NCBI GenBank assembly: GCA_023132105.1
Contig: JAGLYS010000252.1
Coordinates: 1 to 6,239 of the forward strand
Length of the DNA stretch: 6,239 bases
Direction: 5' to 3'
Source of the DNA: Caldifarciminota bacterium
GTDB taxonomy: Bacteria; Hydrothermota; 32-111; QNBC01
Of this stretch, positions 1 through 3,909 are shown piece by piece. The translations under genes and the position numbers were made by a program. The notes beneath the pieces are model-generated. The model did no database searches, was not told the origin of the DNA, and saw only the letters and a list, made by a program, of their open reading frames with translations. The stretch's first letter is position 1. Every line of letters starts with the position of its first letter.

Positions 1-22
1 TACAAGTTACAAGTTACAAGTT
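1..22. repeat. Heptamer array 1 (TACAAGT x3)
   Basis: Three perfect tandem copies of the 7-mer TACAAGT fill bases 1-21, and base 22 begins a fourth. The array starts at the window edge and may continue upstream. It is non-coding and lies beyond the 3' end of the minus-strand membrane-protein gene. Confidence 0.9.
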
Positions 23-50
23 CGTAAATCGTTAACCGTAAATCGTAAAT
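23..50. repeat. Heptamer array 2 (CGTAAAT-type x4)
   Basis: Four consecutive 7-base units read CGTAAAT, CGTTAAC, CGTAAAT, CGTAAAT. Three are identical and one differs at two positions. The array directly follows array 1 after one base, with the same period but an unrelated unit. Confidence 0.85.
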
Positions 51-75
51 TCGATATTATCTCTCTTCCTTACGG

Positions 76-105
76 CTGATGTCTGGCGTCTGGCGTCTGA
101 TGTCT
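76..105. repeat. Heptamer array 3 (CTGATGT/CTGGCGT x4)
   Basis: Four 7-base units read CTGATGT, CTGGCGT, CTGGCGT, CTGATGT, followed by CT of a further unit. The outer and inner pairs are identical, giving an A-B-B-A order. The unit is GC-richer than the surrounding genes. This is the third array of period 7 within about 105 bases. Confidence 0.85.
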
Positions 106-123
106 ATTTCTCTTTGTTAGTGA

Positions 124-182
124 ATTCGTGGTGGTTCTCCCTTCCGTGGTTCTCTTCTCTTTCAGTGGTTATTCGTGGTTAT
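124..182. repeat. GTGGTT-type direct repeat cluster with pyrimidine tracts
   Basis: GTGGT(T) occurs at 128, 131, 146, 165 and 175. Longer direct repeats are ATTCGTGGT (124-132 and 171-179), GTGGTTCTC (131-139 and 146-154) and GTGGTTAT (165-172 and 175-182). The units are separated by C/T-only tracts, for example around 152-162 and 183-195. No open frame or hairpin terminator is visible here. Confidence 0.7.
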
Positions 183-214
183 CCCCTCTCCCTTTCCAAT
201 AGAAATTTGAAGGA

Positions 215-1720
215 TTAGCCCATTTCTTTTTTATCAGATATATATAGCCTTATTACATCGACTAAATTATTAATTATATTCAAATCCTCCGTTGTCATAT
301 ATACATTCTCTTTTGCTATTAGATACAAGTATTGATTTTTCTTTAAGTGAAATACAGTATCTGAAACCTTAATATTATTTCTTTTCTCTTCAATAGTAAT
401 CTTATTAAGATTAAAAGCATCCCTAATTTGACTTAGTATCTCAGGTATTATTTGTTCCCCCTTACTACTTGCTTTTAAAATATATATCAATCTCTTGATT
501 TTTTCTTTTTTCCAGTATAGGTTTTTAAAAAATGTTTTATAGATTAACGATTCAAATATATGGTAGATATATAATCCGAATGAAATGATTATGATCATCG
601 ATAATGTATAATAAATACCGTATATCGTTTCAAGAGGTGATATGCTTAAAGCATTTGGCAATACTCTTACAAATAAAATATATAGCGGTATAACAAAAAC
701 AGATACTGCCAATGCACTGAGAACCCTTATTAAAATAAAATCAACATCTTTCAATCTAAATTTAAGTATGCCAAATGTAATTGATATTGGTATTGCGTAG
801 ACAAAAATCAGCAAAGTTGAAAGATTTAACAATTCATGACCTATAATAACAAACGGAATCGAAAATAGAAAAAGAATTGGCACAAATGCAGCTATTTCTC
901 CGATTAAAAACCATTTTAGTTCCAATTTCTCAATATTATTTGCTCTTCTATATTCAATAATTATCAATATCATTCCAGTAATTATCGAAATAGCAAGATA
1001 GATTTGGCTATATTTTGCTGATTCAATTAGGTTATTAAAATTCTTTGGTATCAAAAAATCCATAAAATTGAAATATGCCCTTAACCAGGTAATAAATACA
1101 GCAATACTCAATATCAATGCAAAATAAAATATAATATTCGAAATATACTTTAATCTCTTTGGGAATGTTGACAAAAATACTATATATATACCCGGGACTA
1201 ATGATGAAGATAATATTAGTATGGAGTATAAAAATCTATTATAGAACTGAACCTTATATGTCGAGAAAACTAAGGATAATAGAATAAAGAATAGTATTGC
1301 AACTGTGGTTTGCATATTAATCGTTTTTATTGACAGGATTATAACAGATAGTATTATGAATAAAATTGCAAGAATCAAGCGTGATGAAAACATATTCATA
1401 TCAGATAATCGATGATGTTTTAATATAATAATATAATGTGAATTATCTTTAAATGAAACAAATTGATATTCATGAAAGGAGCCTATTGGAAATTTCTCAA
1501 TATCTTTATTTAATTCATGAAGATTATAGTATCTAACAGAATCTACACTAATAAATGTATCTCGGGGTTTTATTTCTTGAATATTGCTTGATTTAACAGA
1601 CAGAACATCACTATCCTGATATATTTTGATATCAGGATAAGATAGTGATATTTCATTGTAAAAACCCATTATAATTATAGCAACTACAATTAGAAAAAGA
1701 AAATAAAACAATTGCTTCAT
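215..1720 (-). CDS. Multi-pass membrane sensor-like protein (ComP-type N-terminus, no kinase domain)
   Basis: This 501-residue protein has an N-terminal membrane segment (about 4-22) and an extracytoplasmic stretch (about 25-100). Part of that stretch (about 50-90) has a PDZ-like pattern of the form 'D-x-F-I-S-V-D-S...L...I'. About eight further hydrophobic segments lie roughly at 112-131, 136-155, 165-185, 193-212, 238-256, 271-292, 297-317, 332-352 and 370-388. The stretches RRANNIEKLELKWFLIG (258-274) and GILKFRLKDVDFILIRVL (317-334) resemble the region before the cytoplasmic part of ComP-like sensor kinases. The C-terminal part, about 410-495, looks like a short GAF-like fold. It ends where the HisKA/HATPase module would normally begin, and no phosphoacceptor His or ATP-binding boxes are present. 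It may sense a membrane or extracellular cue and act through a partner, or be the relic of a kinase. The ATG at 1720 keeps the first membrane segment and has no Shine-Dalgarno, which fits the leaderless promoter just upstream. The reading frame is intact. Domain naming is by eye. Confidence 0.85.
   Translation of the reverse strand: MKQLFYFLFLIVVAIIIMGFYNEISLSYPDIKIYQDSDVLSVKSSNIQEIKPRDTFISVDSVRYYNLHELNKDIEKFPIGSFHEYQFVSFKDNSHYIIILKHHRLSDMNMFSSRLILAILFIILSVIILSIKTINMQTTVAILFFILLSLVFSTYKVQFYNRFLYSILILSSSLVPGIYIVFLSTFPKRLKYISNIIFYFALILSIAVFITWLRAYFNFMDFLIPKNFNNLIESAKYSQIYLAISIITGMILIIIEYRRANNIEKLELKWFLIGEIAAFVPILFLFSIPFVIIGHELLNLSTLLIFVYAIPISITFGILKFRLKDVDFILIRVLSALAVSVFVIPLYILFVRVLPNALSISPLETIYGIYYTLSMIIIISFGLYIYHIFESLIYKTFFKNLYWKKEKIKRLIYILKASSKGEQIIPEILSQIRDAFNLNKITIEEKRNNIKVSDTVFHLKKNQYLYLIAKENVYMTTEDLNIINNLVDVIRLYISDKKEMG
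1607..1649. repeat. Intragenic inverted repeat (strong hairpin)
   Basis: Two nested, partly overlapping inverted repeats lie within codons 24-38 of the membrane-protein gene. The inner arms are TATCCTGATAT (1612-1622) and ATATCAGGATA (1629-1639), perfect over 11 bp with a 6-base loop. The outer arms are ATCACTATC (1607-1615) and GATAGTGAT (1641-1649), perfect over 9 bp. They share TATC, so together they give about 16 pairs with a 5-base bulge. In the mRNA the hairpin would start about 72 bases after the start codon. Confidence 0.8.
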
Positions 1721-1726
1721 AAAATA

Positions 1727-1755
1727 ATTGTACGAAGAATGAATAATATTGTCAA
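1727..1755 (-). promoter_or_regulatory. Sigma70-type promoter for the membrane-protein gene, predicted leaderless
   Basis: On the minus strand, TTGACA (1755-1750) is followed after exactly 17 bases by TACAAT (1732-1727), a full consensus -35 and a near-consensus -10. Only six bases separate the -10 from the ATG at 1720, so transcription should start at or within a base or two of the start codon. No Shine-Dalgarno precedes the ATG, which agrees with leaderless translation. A run of seven G (1781-1775, minus strand) lies about 20 bases upstream of the -35. Confidence 0.75.
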
Positions 1756-1809
1756 CTAAATTTTCAAAAATATTCCCCCCCTCTTATTTTTAGATTTATC
1801 TATTTATAC

Positions 1810-2664
1810 TTATTTACCACTATTTTCATCGCAGTTTTCCATATCCTTATGATGTTTATCATGTTTTTCCATTGAATAATTATCTGACCTTACTACCTCA
1901 TATTTCCCCTTTATGATATCGTTTACGGTATCTTTAATTAATCCTGAAATACCAACAACTGGTTTTATATCCAATGATTCGAAAAAACCAACTGCTTTAG
2001 GTCCCATTCCACCGGAAACTATAAAATCCGCTTTATTTTTTGATATAAATTCAGGAACCAGTCCGGGTCCATGAGATTGTTCATAAGGATTTTTAACTGC
2101 TTCTACTTCGATAATCTCTTTATTTTCAATATTAATAAAAATAAAGTAGGGACATCTACCGAAATGCTGAGAAATTTCAGAATCCAATCCGTTGTTACCA
2201 TTGGAAGAAAACGCAATTCTAATCATTTTTGCCTCCTGTTCATTTAAATTGATTTTAGTTATACACCCATTACAATACCCATAATATTTTAGATCACAAT
2301 GTAAAATTCTAAATCCATTAAACATATTCACATTATTTGTGAATTCATTGAATTTACTATTTGATAATATCTTATCTAAATCAATATGTTCTATGCTCCC
2401 GCATTTTTTACAAATTAATGTTACTATGTGCTTCCCTGAATTAAACTGATACCTTTTAATTCCATTATCTGTATAACATCTTAAATAACCCCAATCGGTT
2501 AGTAAATCTACAACCCTATATATCGTTGCTATCCCGATATGTTCTCTATTTTTCCTTATTTTTATCATAATTTCATCGACACTAATAGGTTCTTCGTTCT
2601 TCTCTATAATATTGTATATAATTTCCCTGGTCTTTGATTTTCTGTATTTTCTATTACATTTCAT
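1810..2664 (-). CDS. Fur-family regulator fused to a NifX/MTH1175-like metal-cofactor domain
   Basis: This 284-residue protein (numbered from the ATG at 2664) joins two domains. Residues 1-135 are a Fur/PerR/Zur-type repressor with the recognition helix ATIYR (46-50) and the four structural-zinc cysteines C85, C88, C131 and C134. Residues 147-257 match the dinitrogenase iron-molybdenum cofactor family (NifX, NafY, MTH1175), with the hallmark HFGRCPYF (167-174) and GGMG (218-221). A tail at 263-284 is rich in His, Asp and Glu (H268, H271, H272, C278) and may bind metal. Fur proteins usually end shortly after the last CxxC, so this looks like a stop-codon-loss fusion. The usual regulatory-metal ligands look mostly replaced (see findings). 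The ATG at 2664 has AGGA at suitable spacing, whereas the in-frame GTG at 2679, five codons upstream, has no ribosome site and abuts the operator. A Fur box covers the promoter, suggesting autoregulation. The role is probably metal- or redox-responsive repression; the exact metal is unknown. Confidence 0.9.
   Translation of the reverse strand: MKCNRKYRKSKTREIIYNIIEKNEEPISVDEIMIKIRKNREHIGIATIYRVVDLLTDWGYLRCYTDNGIKRYQFNSGKHIVTLICKKCGSIEHIDLDKILSNSKFNEFTNNVNMFNGFRILHCDLKYYGYCNGCITKINLNEQEAKMIRIAFSSNGNNGLDSEISQHFGRCPYFIFINIENKEIIEVEAVKNPYEQSHGPGLVPEFISKNKADFIVSGGMGPKAVGFFESLDIKPVVGISGLIKDTVNDIIKGKYEVVRSDNYSMEKHDKHHKDMENCDENSGK
2224..2237 (-). promoter_or_regulatory. Strong internal Shine-Dalgarno and ATG inside the Fur-NifX fusion gene
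   Basis: On the minus strand, AGGAGG (2237-2232) sits five bases before an in-frame ATG (2226-2224). That ATG encodes residue 147, the first residue of the NifX-like domain. A perfect ribosome site placed exactly at the domain boundary could allow separate translation of the C-terminal half (about 138 residues, close to the usual free-standing size of this family). It may equally be a remnant of a formerly separate gene. Confidence 0.6.
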
Positions 2665-2680
2665 ACTGAATCCTGACACT
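2665..2680 (-). promoter_or_regulatory. Ribosome binding site fixing the Fur-like start at 2664
   Basis: Reading minus-strand, AGGATTCAGT immediately precedes the ATG at 2664-2662, giving AGGA with a six-base spacer. The alternative GTG start at 2679 is preceded only by the AT-rich operator palindrome, with no purine-rich site, so the shorter form is preferred. Confidence 0.65.
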
Positions 2681-2700
2681 AATGATAATCATTATCATTA
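2680..2700. promoter_or_regulatory. Fur/PerR-type operator (perfect 10-1-10 palindrome)
   Basis: The core is TGATAAT-C-ATTATCA, the classical 7-1-7 Fur/PerR-family operator. The symmetry extends without mismatch to ten bases per arm around the central C at 2690. It overlaps the downstream edge of the -10 and the predicted start site of the Fur-like gene, so binding should block that gene's transcription. Confidence 0.92.
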
Positions 2701-2726
2701 ATATACTATTCTAACTAATTTGTCAA
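2698..2726 (-). promoter_or_regulatory. Predicted promoter of the Fur-like gene
   Basis: On the minus strand, TTGACA (2726-2721) is followed after 17 bases by TATTAA (2703-2698), or after 15 bases by the better-matching TATATT (2705-2700). Either -10 overlaps or abuts the Fur-type palindrome. The leader would be roughly 25-30 bases. Confidence 0.65.
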
Positions 2727-2764
2727 GATAAAATTATCAAGTAGCAAACCTGAACTATTTTTAT

Positions 2765-2793
2765 TTTACAACTACAATATTATATGATATAAT
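2765..2793 (+). promoter_or_regulatory. Extended -10 promoter of the SbcD/SbcC-like operon
   Basis: TTTACA (2765-2770), a 17-base spacer and TATAAT (2788-2793) form a near-perfect promoter. TGA just before the -10 makes it a perfect extended -10. Transcription should begin near 2800, leaving a leader of about 30 bases. A 13-base dyad, ATGAT-ATA-ATCAT (2784-2796), overlaps the -10. Confidence 0.8.
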
Positions 2794-2815
2794 CATCTCT
2801 GAAAAAAATAGATAT

Positions 2816-2832
2816 AAAGGAGTAATCCATTG
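2816..2832 (+). promoter_or_regulatory. Shine-Dalgarno and TTG start of the SbcD-like gene
   Basis: AAAGGAG (2816-2822) lies seven bases before TTG (2830-2832). The TTG is supported because the metallophosphoesterase core begins at once: residues 2-11 read KFIHISDIHF, with catalytic D8 and H10. Any later start would remove them. Confidence 0.8.
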
Positions 2833-3909
2833 AAATTTATTCATATCTCCGACATCCATTTTGGCTCAAAAAATAATATTGAAAACTCGCTTATAATCAA
2901 TAATTTTAAAGCAATCCAGGATTATGCCTTAAAGAATAAAATAAATCATATGTTAATCTCGGGTGATATTGTTGAAAAGGAAATGGTTGATATATCCGTA
3001 AGGGAACTTTTGGGCAATAGTAGCATAAATTATTATATCATACCAGGGAATCATGACTGTCCGCTGGAACCAATTCTCTCGCCACTTAAAAATGTCCGTC
3101 TATTTTCGGATTCTCCTTTTTCCGGAGAAAATATCAATGAGCAATTGAGGATTTATGGTGTCCCATATACTGGCAAATACAGCGCTTCTGAGATATTTAA
3201 TTCCATTGCAGATGATATAAATATTAACAATGTAAAAAAAGTTATAATAATTGTTCATGGTTCCCCGATAGGTAAACATTTTGGCATTATTGATTTGGAC
3301 AGAGAAAAAGTCAAACATTTTCCAATATTCTATGAAGATATTGCAAATCTCCTGAGTACGGATATCTCTATTTATCTTGGGATTGGGCATTATCATAGTA
3401 ATTTCCAAACAGGAGTATTTAACAATCTATTATGGTGCATTCCGGGAAGCATATATCCACTTTCGATAAAAGAAGCCGAATCCAGAATGATATCAATATA
3501 TGATACAGATACTCATTCATTATCCTCTTTGGCAATCAATGATATTACTAACTTAACAAAGTCGGAATACCTAATAAATTCATTTAGTATCGCAGGACTG
3601 AAGAAAGAAATTTTAGAAAAGACAGGTAAGCTAAATGCTTTCACGAAGCATTATATCTCCATTAACGGATATACTGATGATATAAAACAATTAGATACTC
3701 TAATTAAGGAAATTGATAATAAATGGAAAATCAATCATAAACTCCCAATTATATGGATTAAAGATATTAAAGCTACGAAATCGATTGCCCCTGAACTACA
3801 AATTATTATAAATCATATTATCAGCAAAGGAGAACAGAATAATCTCCCTACAAATATTATTAATGAATCTATACAATTAGCAATAAAGGGCTATTTATTG
3901 AGTAAATAA
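2830..3909 (+). CDS. SbcD/Mre11-like metallophosphoesterase (YhaO-type DNA repair nuclease)
   Basis: This 359-residue calcineurin-like phosphoesterase is probably the nuclease subunit of an Mre11-Rad50 (SbcCD)-type DNA end-processing complex. The two-metal site looks complete: D8 and H10 in SDIHFG, D46 in SGDIVE, N74 and H75 in PGNHD, H143 in VHGSP, and H187 and H189 in GIGHYHS. The catalytic domain covers about residues 1-225. The remaining 130 residues would form the capping and partner-binding region, which I cannot align confidently. It is somewhat shorter than typical SbcD (about 400 residues). It is the first gene of a two-gene operon. Its stop overlaps the start of the next gene in TAATG, which implies coupled translation and 1:1 partnership. 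The catalytic assignment is strong. SbcD versus YhaO subfamily is inferred mainly from the partner, so no symbol is given. Confidence 0.88.
   Translation: MKFIHISDIHFGSKNNIENSLIINNFKAIQDYALKNKINHMLISGDIVEKEMVDISVRELLGNSSINYYIIPGNHDCPLEPILSPLKNVRLFSDSPFSGENINEQLRIYGVPYTGKYSASEIFNSIADDININNVKKVIIIVHGSPIGKHFGIIDLDREKVKHFPIFYEDIANLLSTDISIYLGIGHYHSNFQTGVFNNLLWCIPGSIYPLSIKEAESRMISIYDTDTHSLSSLAINDITNLTKSEYLINSFSIAGLKKEILEKTGKLNAFTKHYISINGYTDDIKQLDTLIKEIDNKWKINHKLPIIWIKDIKATKSIAPELQIIINHIISKGEQNNLPTNIINESIQLAIKGYLLSK

Larger units (their letters stand above)
1..214. other. Gene-free, repeat-rich spacer
   Basis: No credible coding frame was found on either strand. The spacer consists of the three heptamer arrays, the GTGGTT cluster and intervening pyrimidine tracts (purine tracts on the minus strand). 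It is less AT-rich than the genes to its right. It lies immediately downstream of the membrane-protein stop codon, and I see no convincing stem plus T-run terminator for that gene. Confidence 0.7.

Noticed and set aside
1..105. CRISPR array
   Set aside because: The repeats are directly tandem 7-mers with no spacers of 25-40 bases, and no cas gene is present.
1..214. Riboswitch or small RNA gene in the repeat spacer
   Set aside because: No conserved riboswitch elements or long stems were seen, and the sequence is explained by short direct repeats and pyrimidine tracts.
1756..1809. Rho-independent terminator between the Fur-like and membrane-protein genes
   Set aside because: The stretch has A/T runs and the G7 tract but no stable GC stem followed by a T-run on the minus strand, so none is called.
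2665..2679. GTG start at 2679 for the Fur-like gene
   Set aside because: It has no Shine-Dalgarno and abuts the operator; the ATG at 2664 has AGGA with good spacing and begins closer to the usual Fur N-terminus.
3100..3408. 102-codon open frame on the minus strand inside the SbcD-like gene
   Set aside because: It lies wholly antisense to the catalytic domain of a well-supported gene and has no recognisable motif; its openness follows from the AT-rich codon use of the real gene.
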